Shown: piece after piece, positions 48,076 to 57,837 of the stretch
Numbering within the stretch: position 1 is the stretch's first letter
How the letters are laid out: every line of letters starts with the position of its first letter
NCBI RefSeq assembly: GCF_900167465.1
Contig: NZ_FUWR01000011.1
Coordinates: 55,962 to 119,961 of the forward strand
Length of the DNA: 64,000 nt
DNA from: Trichlorobacter thiogenes
GTDB lineage: Bacteria; Desulfobacterota; Desulfuromonadia; Geobacterales; Pseudopelobacteraceae
Direction: 5' to 3'
The notes under the pieces: generated by a model
Databases searched by the model: none
What the model was told of the DNA's origin: nothing
What the model saw: only the letters and a program-made list of their open reading frames with translations
Program-made: the position numbers and the translations under genes

Positions 48076-49770
48076 ATGTTACGCTATTTAGTTTGTTGTA
48101 TCGGCCTGTGTCTGCTTGCAGCCTGTAGCTCTGTGCGTCCGGCAGATGAACCGGTTGCTGGACCGGTTTTTTCACACACTGGTCTTGGTGCCTATGCACA
48201 GGCTCGTATTGCCTGGAATGAAGGTGATGTAGACCGGGCACTTGCCTTGGCACGTCAGGCCCAGACAGCCGACGCAACTACCCCGTATCCAATCATGCTT
48301 GAAGCAGAAATTCTGCTTAAGTCAGGCAGGATTCAGGAAGCACTCTCTGCTATTGATCGGGCCATTAAGGTGGCCCCTGATTATCGTCCGCCCTATCTGT
48401 TAGGGGGCAGTATCATGTCTTCTTTGGGCAAGACCAAAGAAGCGGTTTTTTACCTGCGTCATGCGGTCAGGCTTGAGCCGGGCAGGGAGGATGCCGTGCT
48501 GCATCTGGCTACCAACCTGATGCAGCTTTTTGAATATGAAGAGTCGGTTACTGTTCTTAAGGGGCTGATTAAAGAAAAGCCTGAGTCAGCCGTGGGTAAC
48601 TACTATCTTGCCAAGGTTTACAGCCAGATGAAGCTGTATCGTGAGGCGATCAGCTACTATCAGCGGGCACTTGAACTGCGTCCTGAACTTGTCCAGGCTA
48701 TCGTTGATATGGCTATCTCCCATGAAGCACTGGGGGAATATGACAAGGCGATTGCCGCCTACAAAAAAGCACTGGATGATGCTGAAAACCGTGCTCCGCT
48801 GATCCAGCACCTGATTCAACTTTTTATCCAGAACCGACGCTATGAAGATGCCCTGGTCTATCTGAAAAAGCTGGATGAAATGGGGCTGGCAACGGTTGAG
48901 ACCAATCGGAAAATCGGTCTGATTTACCTGGAACTTGAGCGCTACGATGAGGCGATCCAGGTTTTCTCCAAAATGCTTGAATCTGACCCGGATGCTCATC
49001 AGATGCGGCTGTATCTGGGCAGTGCCTATGAAGAAAAAAATGATCTTGCCCAGGCTGTTGTTGAGTTTCAGAAAATACCAACAGATGCTGCTGTCTATCC
49101 TGAAGCGGTAGGCCATCTGGCATTTATTTACAAAGAGCAGGGTAAGGGAAAAGAAGCCGTGGCTGTGTTGGAGCAGGCCATTGCTGCCAATCAGGACAAG
49201 CTTGATCTGTATCTTTCCCTGGCAACGCTTCACGATTCTCTGCATCAGCCTGCTGGGGGCCTTAAATTATTGCAGGGGGTTGAAGCCCGTTTCTCAACTG
49301 ATCCAAAGTTTCAGTTCAGGATGGGGATACTGTTTGACAAGCTGGGCAAACGTCCTGAATCCATTGAGCGGATGAAAAAGGTGGTTGAGCTGAACCCCAA
49401 GGATGCCCAGGCCCACAACTTTCTTGGCTATACCTATGCAGAAATGGGAATCAACCTTAACGATGCCTTAAACCATATCAAGAAGGCGCTGGAAATCAGG
49501 CCGGATGACGGCTTCTTTATCGACAGTCTGGGGTGGGTCTACTACCAGATGAAACGCTACGATGACGCAGTGCGTTATTTAGAGCAGGCAACGGAACTGG
49601 TCCCTGATGATCCCACCATTCTTGAACATCTTGGCGATGCCCACCATGCGCGTAAGGAAAACAAACAGGCGCTGAAGTACTACAAAAAAGCCAAGGCACT
49701 CGATCCCAAGAAAAAAGAGCTGGATGAAAAAATCCGGCGGATTATTCGGGGAGAGCTGGAAGAAAAATGA
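48076..49770 (+). CDS. TPR-repeat outer-membrane-type lipoprotein
   Basis: About 564 aa. A lipoprotein signal ends in LLAACS. The rest is a long array of tetratricopeptide repeats (e.g. AISYYQRALELRPELVQAIVDMA, split as 34-residue units). Residues after the lipid anchor suggest retention in the outer membrane, facing the periplasm. TPR arrays bind proteins; in Geobacter-type bacteria similar proteins occur near export systems. GGATGGTG precedes the ATG; an upstream frame start at 48055 is less likely. Overlaps the next gene by ATGA. Confidence 0.85.
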   Translation: MLRYLVCCIGLCLLAACSSVRPADEPVAGPVFSHTGLGAYAQARIAWNEGDVDRALALARQAQTADATTPYPIMLEAEILLKSGRIQEALSAIDRAIKVAPDYRPPYLLGGSIMSSLGKTKEAVFYLRHAVRLEPGREDAVLHLATNLMQLFEYEESVTVLKGLIKEKPESAVGNYYLAKVYSQMKLYREAISYYQRALELRPELVQAIVDMAISHEALGEYDKAIAAYKKALDDAENRAPLIQHLIQLFIQNRRYEDALVYLKKLDEMGLATVETNRKIGLIYLELERYDEAIQVFSKMLESDPDAHQMRLYLGSAYEEKNDLAQAVVEFQKIPTDAAVYPEAVGHLAFIYKEQGKGKEAVAVLEQAIAANQDKLDLYLSLATLHDSLHQPAGGLKLLQGVEARFSTDPKFQFRMGILFDKLGKRPESIERMKKVVELNPKDAQAHNFLGYTYAEMGINLNDALNHIKKALEIRPDDGFFIDSLGWVYYQMKRYDDAVRYLEQATELVPDDPTILEHLGDAHHARKENKQALKYYKKAKALDPKKKELDEKIRRIIRGELEEK

Positions 49771-51404
49771 GTGTCCAGCACGGCATTCTGCGCTGGCGAC
49801 GTTACGGCATGGCCGGGCTGATCTGCCTGTTCTGTGCTGCCTGCAGTGCTGGAGAAGCCCCGACACCCCGTAGCAGTTCATCTACTGCCCCACCAGCCTA
49901 CGGTGATACCCTGGTGGAAGGTACCATCGGTGAGGCATCCACCCTCATTCCTATTCTGGCCTCTGACAGTGCCTCCCACAGTGTGGCCGGTCTTGTCTAT
50001 AATGGCCTGATTAAATACGACAAAAACCTCACTATTGTTGGTGATCTGGCTGAATCCTATCAGGTGTCTCCTGATGGCCTGACCATTACCTTTAAACTGC
50101 GTAAAAATGTAACCTGGCATGATGGCAAGCCGTTTACCTCCCGTGATGTACTCTATACCTATCGTGTCATCATTGATCCCAAGACCCCCACTGCCTATTC
50201 TGAAGACTTCAAACAGGTCGCCGCGGTTACTGCACCGGATGCCTACACTATAGTGGTACGCTACGCAAAGCCCTATGCACCAGCCCTTGCATCTTGGGGG
50301 GTAGCCATATTGCCCAGTCATCTGCTGGAAGGGCAGGATATCACCAAAAGTCCCCTGGCCCGTAAACCGGTCGGCACCGGCCCGTTCCGTTTCAAAGAGT
50401 GGGTAGCAGGCCAGAAGGTGGTGCTAGAGGCTAACAAGAATTACTTTGAGGGACGTCCCTACCTGGATCGATACGTCTTCCGCCTGATCCCTGACACCTC
50501 AACTATGTACATGGAGCTGAAGGCGGGAGGTGTTGATCAGATGGGCTTGACCCCGGTACAGTTTGCCCGTCAGACTGATACCCCTCGCTTTAAGGCGGCC
50601 TTTAATAAATATCGCTACCCCTCCAACGGCTATCTCTACCTTGGCTATAATCTGCGGCATCCTTTGTTTAAGGATGTCCGTGTCCGTCGCGCCATGACCG
50701 CTGCCATCAACAAGGATGAACTGATCCAGGGGGTGCTGTTCGGTATGGGGCAAAAGGCTAATGGGCCGATGATTCCTGGCCGATGGGCCCACAATCCCAA
50801 CGTAAAGGATATTCCGTTTAACCCAGCCTATGCCAAACAGTTGTTGGCCGAAGCAGGCTGGAAGCCGGGGGATGATGGTTTTCTGCAGAAGGATGGAAGA
50901 CCTTTACGCTTCACTATCTTGACCAATCAGGGTAACCAGCAGCGTCTGATGACTGCCCAGATTATCCAGCAGCGGCTGAAACAGGTTGGGGTGGATGTGC
51001 GGATCAGGATTGTGGAATGGGCTGCTTTCCTGAAGGAGTTTATTGATAAGGGGAATTTTGAGGTAGTGCTGCTGGCCTGGATGACTTCTCAGGATCCTGA
51101 TATGTATGATATCTGGCACTCCAGTAAGACTAAACCGGGGGAGCTGAACTTTATCGGCTACAATAATCAGGAGGTGGATCGACTGCTTGAAGAGGGGCGG
51201 AGTACATTTGACATTGATAAGCGTAAAAAGGCCTACTATCGGATTCAGGATATCCTTGCTGAAGAACAGCCCTACACCTTTCTCTATGTGCCGGATGCCC
51301 TGCCGGTTGTCTCCTCACGGATACATGGTATAGAGACTGCCCCGGCAGGCATAGGCCACAACCTGATTAAGTGGTATGTACCCAAGCTGGAGCAGCGTTA
51401 CTGA
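49767..51404 (+). CDS. Peptide-type ABC transporter substrate-binding lipoprotein (SBP_bac_5)
   Basis: A 545-aa family 5 solute-binding protein. The signal ends in a CAAC lipobox. The family pattern includes TLIPILASDSASHSVAGLVYNGL, KNVTWHDGKPFTSRDVLYTYR, ARKPVGTGPF and LGYNLRHPLFKDVRVRRAM. Usual ligands are di- or oligopeptides, or nickel. No permease or ATPase genes are adjacent, so it is an orphan here. It is co-translated with the TPR lipoprotein and its end overlaps trmL by seven bases in convergent orientation. Confidence 0.9.
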   Translation: MSVQHGILRWRRYGMAGLICLFCAACSAGEAPTPRSSSSTAPPAYGDTLVEGTIGEASTLIPILASDSASHSVAGLVYNGLIKYDKNLTIVGDLAESYQVSPDGLTITFKLRKNVTWHDGKPFTSRDVLYTYRVIIDPKTPTAYSEDFKQVAAVTAPDAYTIVVRYAKPYAPALASWGVAILPSHLLEGQDITKSPLARKPVGTGPFRFKEWVAGQKVVLEANKNYFEGRPYLDRYVFRLIPDTSTMYMELKAGGVDQMGLTPVQFARQTDTPRFKAAFNKYRYPSNGYLYLGYNLRHPLFKDVRVRRAMTAAINKDELIQGVLFGMGQKANGPMIPGRWAHNPNVKDIPFNPAYAKQLLAEAGWKPGDDGFLQKDGRPLRFTILTNQGNQQRLMTAQIIQQRLKQVGVDVRIRIVEWAAFLKEFIDKGNFEVVLLAWMTSQDPDMYDIWHSSKTKPGELNFIGYNNQEVDRLLEEGRSTFDIDKRKKAYYRIQDILAEEQPYTFLYVPDALPVVSSRIHGIETAPAGIGHNLIKWYVPKLEQRY

Positions 51405-51862
51405 AGTTGTCCTGTCTGTCTGAGAGCCTCATACAGTACCACTGCTGCAGCGTTGGACAGGTTCAGGCTGCGCACCTGGCCCGGCATCGGGATGGTCAGG
51501 CAGCGTTCAGGGTTGGCAGCCAGCAGCTCTGCCGGTAGACCGGCAGTTTCCTTGCCAAAGACCAAAAAATCACCTGCTTGGTAGATATCTGCCCCATAAC
51601 AGTTTCTGGCCACTTTGGTACTCAGATACCAGAAACGTCCGTCCAGGTACTGCTGCTGCAACTGTTCCAGGCTGTCCCACTGCTTTAAATCAACCTTATC
51701 CCAGTAATCAAGTCCGGCCCGTTTCAGGTAGCGGTCATCAATGGAAAATCCCAGTTTGCCGACTAAATGCAGAGCTGCACCAGTGGCTGCACAAAGACGT
51801 GCTATGTTGCCGGTGTTAGGTGGAATTTCTGGTTCTATCAGTACAATGTTGAGTGTTTGCAT
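51398..51862 (-). CDS. trmL: tRNA (cytidine(34)-2'-O)-methyltransferase
   Basis: Protein of 154 aa, SPOUT (TrmH-like) fold with knot motifs IALIEPEIPPNTGNIARLCA-like at the N terminus, LVFGKETAGLP in the middle and RSLNLSNAAAVVLYEALRQ at the C terminus. TrmL methylates the wobble ribose of tRNA-Leu isoacceptors. Monocistronic; converges with and overlaps the preceding binding-protein gene. Confidence 0.92.
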   Translation of the reverse strand: MQTLNIVLIEPEIPPNTGNIARLCAATGAALHLVGKLGFSIDDRYLKRAGLDYWDKVDLKQWDSLEQLQQQYLDGRFWYLSTKVARNCYGADIYQAGDFLVFGKETAGLPAELLAANPERCLTIPMPGQVRSLNLSNAAAVVLYEALRQTGQLQ

Positions 51863-51896
51863 CAGTTATGTATACCTCAAGACAGTTTCAGTCCGC

Positions 51897-51925
51897 TTGC
51901 ATTTTTTGCTGGTCAGGTCTAGGAT
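51897..51925 (+). promoter_or_regulatory. Weak sigma70-like promoter for serA
   Basis: TTGCAT (51897-51902) and TAGGAT (51920-51925) with a 17-base spacer. The predicted start is about 30 bases before the serA ATG. The boxes match the consensus only partly. Confidence 0.3.
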
Positions 51926-51963
51926 GCACATTCTTGAATACAACAAACACGGGGACTATGACC

Positions 51964-53571
51964 ATGAAAATTATTGTTACTGATGAGGTTGCTGATCAAG
52001 GGCTTGCACTACTGAAGCAGGACCCGCGGATTGAGATGGATGTTCGCCTGGGGTTGAAAAAGGAAGAACTGCTTGCCTTGATCGGTGACTATGAAGTGAT
52101 CATTACCCGCAGTGGTACCACGGTTGATAAGGATCTGCTGGATGCAGCCAAGAATCTGAAGATGGTTGCCCGGGCCGGTGTTGGTATTGATAACGTTGAT
52201 GTGGACTATGCCAGTTCAAAAGGGGTGATTGTGGTGAATGCCCCCTTTGGCAATACCAACAGTGCTGCCGAACATACCATGGCGCTGCTGATGGCAGCCT
52301 GTCGTAACGTGACCGTGGCCAATGCCTCGCTTAAGGCTGGTGAATGGAAACGCGCTCCTTTTACCGGTGTTGAGCTGAAAGGCAAGACCGCCGGTGTGAT
52401 CGGTCTGGGCAAGGTTGGTGGTCGCGTGGCAACCCGTTTGAAGGCCTTTGAGTGCGACGTACTGGCCTGTGACCCGTACATTGCCGTCAAGCGTGCCCAT
52501 GATCTGGGGGTTAAGCTGGTTTCCCATGATGAAATTTACAAGAATTGCGACATCATTACCGTTCATACCCCGCTGACTGACGAGACCAAGGGGATGATCG
52601 GGGGGCGTGAACTGGCCATGATGAAGGATGGCGTGATAGTCATGAACGTGGCCCGCGGCGGGATCATTGATGAACCTGCCCTGCTGGATGCCATGAACAG
52701 CGGCAAGATTGCCATTGCCGGGGTTGATGTCTGGAGCGAGGAACCACCCAATACGGAGATTCTTAAGGCGTTGATTGCCCACCCAAAGGTAACGGTTACC
52801 CCGCACCTAGGTGCAAATACGGCTGAAGCCCAGATTAATGTGGCTGTGGATGTATCAAAAGAGATCCTGAACTATCTGGATGAAAAGCCGCTGGAAAATG
52901 CGGTTAATATTCCCCGTTTTGATATGGCTTTGATGGATCAGATGCGGCCATTCCTGAATCTGGTCAACGTGATGGCTGATTTTGGTATCCAGCTGCTGGA
53001 TGGGCATCCTGAAAAGATCACCTTCAGCTATGCCGGCGCCATTGCCCACTATGACTGTTCGCCACTGACGGTGTGTGGTCTGGCAGCTCTGTTGGGACGG
53101 GTGGTTGAGCAGGATGTCAACATGGTTAATGCCTCCCTGATCGCTGAGCAGATGGGGATTGTGGTGGAAGAGACCAAGACCACCTCGGCTGATGCCTTTT
53201 CCAACCTGATTACCCTGATCGCTGAAGGTGACGGCAAGCGCCGCACCATTGCCGGTGCGCTGTTTGAAGGGGCACCGAGGATTGTCCGGTTGCGTGACTA
53301 TGCCATGGACTTTACCCCGGAAGAACATATGCTGCTGCTGCACTATGCTGATCGTCCTGGCATGATCGGCAAGATTGGCACCATCATGGGCAAGCATGAG
53401 ATCAATATCGGCTCTATGAACCTGGGCCGCAGTGAGAAGAAGGGTGAGGCAATGGTCATTCTCTCTGTTGACTCTGCGGTTCCTCAAGCGGTAATTGAGG
53501 AAATCAAGCAGGCAACTGAGGCCACCTTTATCAGGGCGATTCATATGGCCTCGGTCAAAACTTCTCCTTGA
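51964..53571 (+). CDS. serA: D-3-phosphoglycerate dehydrogenase
   Basis: Protein of 535 aa, the long SerA form. It oxidises 3-phosphoglycerate in the first step of serine synthesis. NAD-binding GLGKVGGRVA, catalytic GGIIDEPALL and the HLGANTAEAQ histidine are visible. An intervening domain (ASB, ~320-450) and a C-terminal ACT domain (~460-530; RPGMIGKIGTIMG) for serine feedback follow. The ATG at 51964 has a GGGG run nine bases upstream; an ATG at 51958 and a longer frame from 51853 are less likely. Confidence 0.95.
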   Translation: MKIIVTDEVADQGLALLKQDPRIEMDVRLGLKKEELLALIGDYEVIITRSGTTVDKDLLDAAKNLKMVARAGVGIDNVDVDYASSKGVIVVNAPFGNTNSAAEHTMALLMAACRNVTVANASLKAGEWKRAPFTGVELKGKTAGVIGLGKVGGRVATRLKAFECDVLACDPYIAVKRAHDLGVKLVSHDEIYKNCDIITVHTPLTDETKGMIGGRELAMMKDGVIVMNVARGGIIDEPALLDAMNSGKIAIAGVDVWSEEPPNTEILKALIAHPKVTVTPHLGANTAEAQINVAVDVSKEILNYLDEKPLENAVNIPRFDMALMDQMRPFLNLVNVMADFGIQLLDGHPEKITFSYAGAIAHYDCSPLTVCGLAALLGRVVEQDVNMVNASLIAEQMGIVVEETKTTSADAFSNLITLIAEGDGKRRTIAGALFEGAPRIVRLRDYAMDFTPEEHMLLLHYADRPGMIGKIGTIMGKHEINIGSMNLGRSEKKGEAMVILSVDSAVPQAVIEEIKQATEATFIRAIHMASVKTSP

Positions 53572-53618
53572 CCCTCTGCGGGTGGGGGTGGTAAAGTGCC
53601 TCACTTCTTTTCATATCT

Positions 53619-53655
53619 GCCTTTTAATCTAACCCCGTGAGGTTAACAAAGGTGC
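53619..53655 (+). promoter_or_regulatory. pyrR leader: PyrR-binding RNA hairpin (anti-antiterminator)
   Basis: The core AACCCCGTGAGGTT (53631-53644) matches the PyrR-binding consensus ARUCCNGNGAGGYU at 13 of 14 positions. It sits in the right structure: lower stem GCCTTT with AAAGGTGC, an internal bulge, and upper stem TAACC/GGTTA closing the CCGTGA loop. It lies 25 bases before a terminator and ahead of pyrR itself. With UMP, PyrR should stabilise this hairpin and favour termination. Confidence 0.82.
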
Positions 53656-53680
53656 AACAGTTTCAGCCACATATTCAAGA

Positions 53681-53720
53681 GGGTCTTTCCGCGCACGGGC
53701 GGAGAGACCCTTTTCTATTT
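53681..53720 (+). terminator. Attenuator terminator upstream of pyrR
   Basis: GGGTCTTTCCGC (53681-53692) pairs with GCGGAGAGACCC (53699-53710) around a six-base loop, followed by TTTTCTATTT. It lies between the PyrR hairpin and the pyrR ATG, so it is the regulated terminator of the leader. I did not resolve the competing antiterminator; TAACCC near 53630 could pair with GGGT of the terminator arm. Confidence 0.85.
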
Positions 53721-53736
53721 TAGAAGGGAGTGGATT

Positions 53737-54279
53737 ATGGCAACTGATTCAACCCAAACAGTTATTCTTGACAACAGCGGCATCCGGCGGGCACTGACCC
53801 GAATTTCCCATGAGATCCTTGAGAAAAACAAGGGGTTGGCCGATGTTGTGCTGGTTGGTATCCAGTCTGGCGGTGCTTATATCGCCAGGGAAATCTCACT
53901 TTGCATGGAGATAATTGAAGGGGAGCGGGTACCGGTCGGGTCAATTGATATTACCCTCTACCGTGATGACTTCAAGCAGCAGGCACCCCATAAATCAGTT
54001 GGTAAAACTGATATCTCCTTTTCTCTGGAAGGCAAGCGGGTGGTGCTGGTGGATGATGTACTGTTTACCGGCCGCACCATCCGGGCTGCCCTGGATGCCT
54101 TGATGGATCATGGCCGTCCTTGCTGCATACAGCTGGCCGTGTTGATTGATCGTGGCCATCGCGAACTGCCGATCCGGGCTGATTTTGTGGGGCGTAACGT
54201 TCCCACCAGCCTGAAGGAAAATGTAGCCGTTAGCTTTGATGATCAACAGCAGCCGGTTGAAGTGGTTCTTGAAAAATAA
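53737..54279 (+). CDS. pyrR: Bifunctional pyr operon regulator/uracil phosphoribosyltransferase
   Basis: Protein of 180 aa. A type I phosphoribosyltransferase fold with the PRPP motif [17 protein letters not shown] and the PyrR-specific DITLYRDD region. It binds the leader RNA in response to UMP and has secondary UPRTase activity. It is first in the operon, directly under its own attenuator, with GAAGGGAG upstream of the ATG. Confidence 0.95.
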   Translation: MATDSTQTVILDNSGIRRALTRISHEILEKNKGLADVVLVGIQSGGAYIAREISLCMEIIEGERVPVGSIDITLYRDDFKQQAPHKSVGKTDISFSLEGKRVVLVDDVLFTGRTIRAALDALMDHGRPCCIQLAVLIDRGHRELPIRADFVGRNVPTSLKENVAVSFDDQQQPVEVVLEK

Positions 54280-54293
54280 ACAGGGGAGGGGCC

Positions 54294-55226
54294 ATGGAAT
54301 TCAAGCATAAGGATATTATTGCACTGCGGGACCTGAGCAAGGCAGAGATTGAACTTTTGATCTCCACTGCTGAAAACATGCGAGAGGTGAACAGCCGCGA
54401 CATCAAGAAGGTGCCTACCCTGCGGGGTAAGACCATCATCAACCTGTTCTACGAATCATCCACCCGTACCCGTACCTCGTTTGAGATTGCCGGCAAGCGG
54501 CTTTCTGCGGATACGGTTAATATTGCCCCTTCTAACAGCTCTGCCACCAAAGGGGAGACCCTGGCTGACACAGCCCTGAACCTGCTGGCCATGAAACCGG
54601 ACATCATTGTGATGCGCCATGCGGTCTCTGGTTCCCACTATTTTCTGTCTAAAAAGGTTGGCTGCTCCATCATCAATGCCGGTGATGGCGCCCATGAGCA
54701 TCCCTCCCAGGGGTTGCTGGACATGCTGACCATCAAGGACAAGTTTGGCAGGCTGGATGGTCTCAAGGTGGCAATGGTGGGTGATATCACCCACAGTCGG
54801 GTTGCCCGCTCTGATATCCAGGGCCTGACCAAGATGGGGTCATCCATCTACTTGGCTGGTCCGCCTACCATGATGCCTCCGGGTGTTGAGCGGCTGGGTA
54901 ATGTCACGGTTTGTGGCACCATGAAAGAGGCGATTCAGGATGCTGACGTGGTGATCATGCTGCGGATTCAACAGGAACGCCAGGGCAAGACCCTGATGCC
55001 CAATACCCGCGAATACTCCCGCTATTTTGGTCTGAACCCGGAGAACCTGAAGCTGGCCAAGCCGGATGCCATGGTCATGCACCCTGGCCCAATCAACCGC
55101 GGGGTTGAGATGTCCTCCTATGTGGTGGATGGCAACCAGTCCCATATCCTGAAGCAGGTGGAGAACGGCGTCGCTGTCCGTATGTCCATGCTGTATCACG
55201 TTTGTGGCGGCGGTTCTGTAGAGTAA
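54294..55226 (+). CDS. pyrB: Aspartate carbamoyltransferase catalytic chain
   Basis: Protein of 310 aa. Condenses aspartate and carbamoyl phosphate. Carbamoyl-phosphate motif [17 protein letters not shown], then [14 protein letters not shown] and HPGPINRG. No pyrI gene follows, so an unregulated catalytic trimer is likely. Fourteen bases after pyrR; a 117-bp inverted repeat follows. Confidence 0.95.
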   Translation: MEFKHKDIIALRDLSKAEIELLISTAENMREVNSRDIKKVPTLRGKTIINLFYESSTRTRTSFEIAGKRLSADTVNIAPSNSSATKGETLADTALNLLAMKPDIIVMRHAVSGSHYFLSKKVGCSIINAGDGAHEHPSQGLLDMLTIKDKFGRLDGLKVAMVGDITHSRVARSDIQGLTKMGSSIYLAGPPTMMPPGVERLGNVTVCGTMKEAIQDADVVIMLRIQQERQGKTLMPNTREYSRYFGLNPENLKLAKPDAMVMHPGPINRGVEMSSYVVDGNQSHILKQVENGVAVRMSMLYHVCGGGSVE

Positions 55227-55230
55227 AATG

Positions 55231-55347
55231 AACGCACACTTTTGCGCAATCTTGTTGTCAGATTTCACGTTTTCTTGTGCGGCGTAGCGTTTACTACGCC
55301 TCCGCGCAAACGCTCATCTTCCTAGACCTTGCACAAAATTGAGCGTT
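55231..55347. repeat. 117-bp inverted-repeat element (copy A), pyrB-pyrC gap
   Basis: Terminal arms of 19 bases (AACGCACACTTTTGCGCAA at 55231-55249; its imperfect inverted partner at 55329-55347) enclose a second inverted pair centred on GGCGTAG/CTACGCC (55281-55300). The central sequence TGTGCGG...TACGCCTCCGC recurs at the same offsets in copy B (59631-59747), which has the same 117-bp length. No open reading frame and no T run. It occupies most of the 164-base gap. Confidence 0.75.
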
Positions 55348-55390
55348 CTATCAGAGCTATTTAACAAACTTAATTTTTGAGGTGATTTAT

Positions 55391-56668
55391 ATGAACCTTT
55401 TGATCAAAGGCGGCAGAGTGATTGATCCCAGTCAGGGGATTGATGATACCCTTGATGTTGTGGTGGAAAACGGCCTGGTGAAGGAAATCGGTAAAGATCT
55501 GGCAGCTCCGGCTGGTGCAGAGACCATTGACGCCACCGGTAAGTATGTGGTGCCTGGCCTGATTGATATGCATGTGCATCTGCGCGACCCAGGTCTGGAG
55601 TATAAAGAGGATATTATTTCCGGTACCAGGGCAGCGGTAGCCGGCGGTTTTACCTCTGTCTGTTGCATGCCCAATACCAAGCCTGCCATTGATAACAAGG
55701 CAATCGCCTCATATATCATCAACAAGGCTAAAACCGATGGTTTCTGCAATGTCTTCCCGGTGGGAACCATTACCCAGGGGATGCACGGTGACCGTCTGGC
55801 TGAGATGGGCGAGCTGAAAGAGTCCGGCTGCGTGGCGGTGTCTGATGATGGCAAACCGGTCAAAAACAGCGAACTGATGCGGCGCGCCCTGCAGTACGCT
55901 GCCGGTATCGGCATCATGGTCATCTCCCATGCAGAAGAGCTGGAACTGGTGGGTGAAGGGGTGATGAATGAGGGCTTTACCTCAACCGAGCTGGGTCTGA
56001 AGGGAATTCCCCGTGTAGCCGAGGATATTGCCACTGCCCGTGAAATCATGCTGGCTGAGTATGTTGGTGCGTCGATCCATATTGCCCATGTCTCCACCAA
56101 AGGTTCTGTGCGGATTATCCGGGAGGCAAAGGCCCGCGGTGTCAAGGTAACCTGCGAGACCGCTCCCCATTATTTTACCCTGACCGATGATGCGGTACGG
56201 GGTTATAACACCAATGCCAAGATGAACCCGCCTCTGCGTGAGGCTGATGACGTGGCAGCAATCAAGGCTGGCCTGAAAGATGGCACCATTGACTGTATTG
56301 CAACTGACCATGCCCCCCACCATCTGGATGAAAAGGATGTTGAATTCAACGAGGCCATGAACGGTATTGTTGGTCTGGAAACCTCGCTGCCGCTCTCCCT
56401 TAAACTGGTGGATGAAGGGCTGCTGACTCTTTCGCAGTTGGTTGAAAAAATGAGCTGCAAGCCATCAGAACTATTGGGTCTTGGTCGTGGATCGCTTAAG
56501 GCAGGCAGTGTGGCTGACATTAGCGTGATTGATCCCCAAAAACAGTGGACCGTGACCGAAGCAGCTCTGGCCAGCAAGTCCAAGAACTCACCCTGGCTGG
56601 GGGAATCCATGACCGGTGCAGCAGCTTGTACGGTTGTTGGTGGTAAGGTAGTATTTTCAGGTAGATAA
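55391..56668 (+). CDS. pyrC: Dihydroorotase
   Basis: Protein of 425 aa, type I (class with the HVHLRDPG metal-binding motif near residue 60). Cyclises carbamoyl-aspartate to dihydroorotate. Further metal ligands are in the [15 protein letters not shown] and ATDHAPHH segments. The ATG at 55391 has GAGGTG upstream. It follows the copy A repeat and is 24 bases before carA. Confidence 0.95.
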   Translation: MNLLIKGGRVIDPSQGIDDTLDVVVENGLVKEIGKDLAAPAGAETIDATGKYVVPGLIDMHVHLRDPGLEYKEDIISGTRAAVAGGFTSVCCMPNTKPAIDNKAIASYIINKAKTDGFCNVFPVGTITQGMHGDRLAEMGELKESGCVAVSDDGKPVKNSELMRRALQYAAGIGIMVISHAEELELVGEGVMNEGFTSTELGLKGIPRVAEDIATAREIMLAEYVGASIHIAHVSTKGSVRIIREAKARGVKVTCETAPHYFTLTDDAVRGYNTNAKMNPPLREADDVAAIKAGLKDGTIDCIATDHAPHHLDEKDVEFNEAMNGIVGLETSLPLSLKLVDEGLLTLSQLVEKMSCKPSELLGLGRGSLKAGSVADISVIDPQKQWTVTEAALASKSKNSPWLGESMTGAAACTVVGGKVVFSGR

Positions 56669-56692
56669 TCAAGAATTCAGGAGTACTAACGC

Positions 56693-57826
56693 ATGAAAGC
56701 AATCCTTGCGCTGGCTGATGGGCGCATCTTTGAAGGCAAATCATTTGGAGCCGGTGGCGAAGTGACTGGTGAGGTGGTGTTCAACACCGCCATGACCGGT
56801 TATCAGGAGGTGCTGACTGACCCCTCCTACAAGGGACAAATGGTCACCATGACCTATACCCAGATCGGCAACACCGGCATTAACCCTGAGGATATCGAGA
56901 GCCGTGGCCTGTTCCTGTCCGGCTTTATTGTGCGGGAGTATCTGGACTTTCCTTCCAACTTCCGTTCCACCATGACACTGGATGCCTATCTGAAGGAGAA
57001 TGGTGTAGTTGGTATCCATGGTCTGGATACCCGTGCCCTGACCCGTCACCTGCGGGATAAGGGGGCGCAGAACGGGATCATCTCCACCGTGGATTTTGAC
57101 CATGCCTCGCTGGTGGCCAAGGCCAAAGCACTTCACAGTATGGCTGGTCTTGACCTGGCCTCAGGTGTCTCCTGTGACAAGCCATACCACTGGACTGAAG
57201 GGGCCTGGAAACTGGGGGAGGGCTATCCCCAAATTGATCCCGCAACAATGAAATACAAGGTGGTGGCCTACGACTTTGGCATCAAGTACAACATCCTGCG
57301 TTGTTTGGTGGATGCTGGCTGTGATGTCACGGTAGTGCCTGCAACGTTCCCGGCCGAAGAGGCGCTGGCCATGAATCCTGATGGTATCTTCCTTTCTAAC
57401 GGCCCGGGTGACCCGGAACCGCTGGTGGCTGTGCAACAGGAGATTCGTAAGTTTATCGGCAAAAAGCCGATCTTCGGTATCTGTCTGGGACACCAGCTGC
57501 TGGGGCTGGCATTGGGTGGCAAGACTGTTAAGCTGCCATTCGGCAACCACGGTTCAAACCTGCCGGTCATGGATATGTCTACCCGTACGGTTGAAATTAC
57601 CTCCCAGAACCATGGTTTTGCCGTAGATCTCGAGTCGCTGGGTGATGTTGCCTGTTTGGGGCATGAAAACCTGAACGACCAGACCGTTGAAGGTATCAGG
57701 CATTGCAGTCTGCCGATCTTCTCGGTACAGCATCACCCAGAGGCGTCACCCGGTCCCCATGATTCGCAGTATCTGTTTGGGCGGTTTGTGGAGCTTATGG
57801 AGAAGGAGAAACAGGTTCAGGCTTAG
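56693..57826 (+). CDS. carA: Carbamoyl-phosphate synthase small subunit
   Basis: Protein of 377 aa. The N-terminal CPSase domain and C-terminal class I glutamine amidotransferase, with Cys in GICLGHQLLG and His/Glu in QHHPEASPG. Supplies ammonia to CarB. The large subunit gene lies nearly 2 kb downstream, separated by three unrelated genes and a repeat. AGGAG lies ahead of the ATG. Confidence 0.95.
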   Translation: MKAILALADGRIFEGKSFGAGGEVTGEVVFNTAMTGYQEVLTDPSYKGQMVTMTYTQIGNTGINPEDIESRGLFLSGFIVREYLDFPSNFRSTMTLDAYLKENGVVGIHGLDTRALTRHLRDKGAQNGIISTVDFDHASLVAKAKALHSMAGLDLASGVSCDKPYHWTEGAWKLGEGYPQIDPATMKYKVVAYDFGIKYNILRCLVDAGCDVTVVPATFPAEEALAMNPDGIFLSNGPGDPEPLVAVQQEIRKFIGKKPIFGICLGHQLLGLALGGKTVKLPFGNHGSNLPVMDMSTRTVEITSQNHGFAVDLESLGDVACLGHENLNDQTVEGIRHCSLPIFSVQHHPEASPGPHDSQYLFGRFVELMEKEKQVQA

Positions 57827-57837
57827 ACTGAGGTTAA

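Noticed and set aside
55227..55390. Terminator between pyrB and pyrC
   Set aside because: The long hairpin lacks a T run and its structure repeats ahead of carB; treated as a repeat element.
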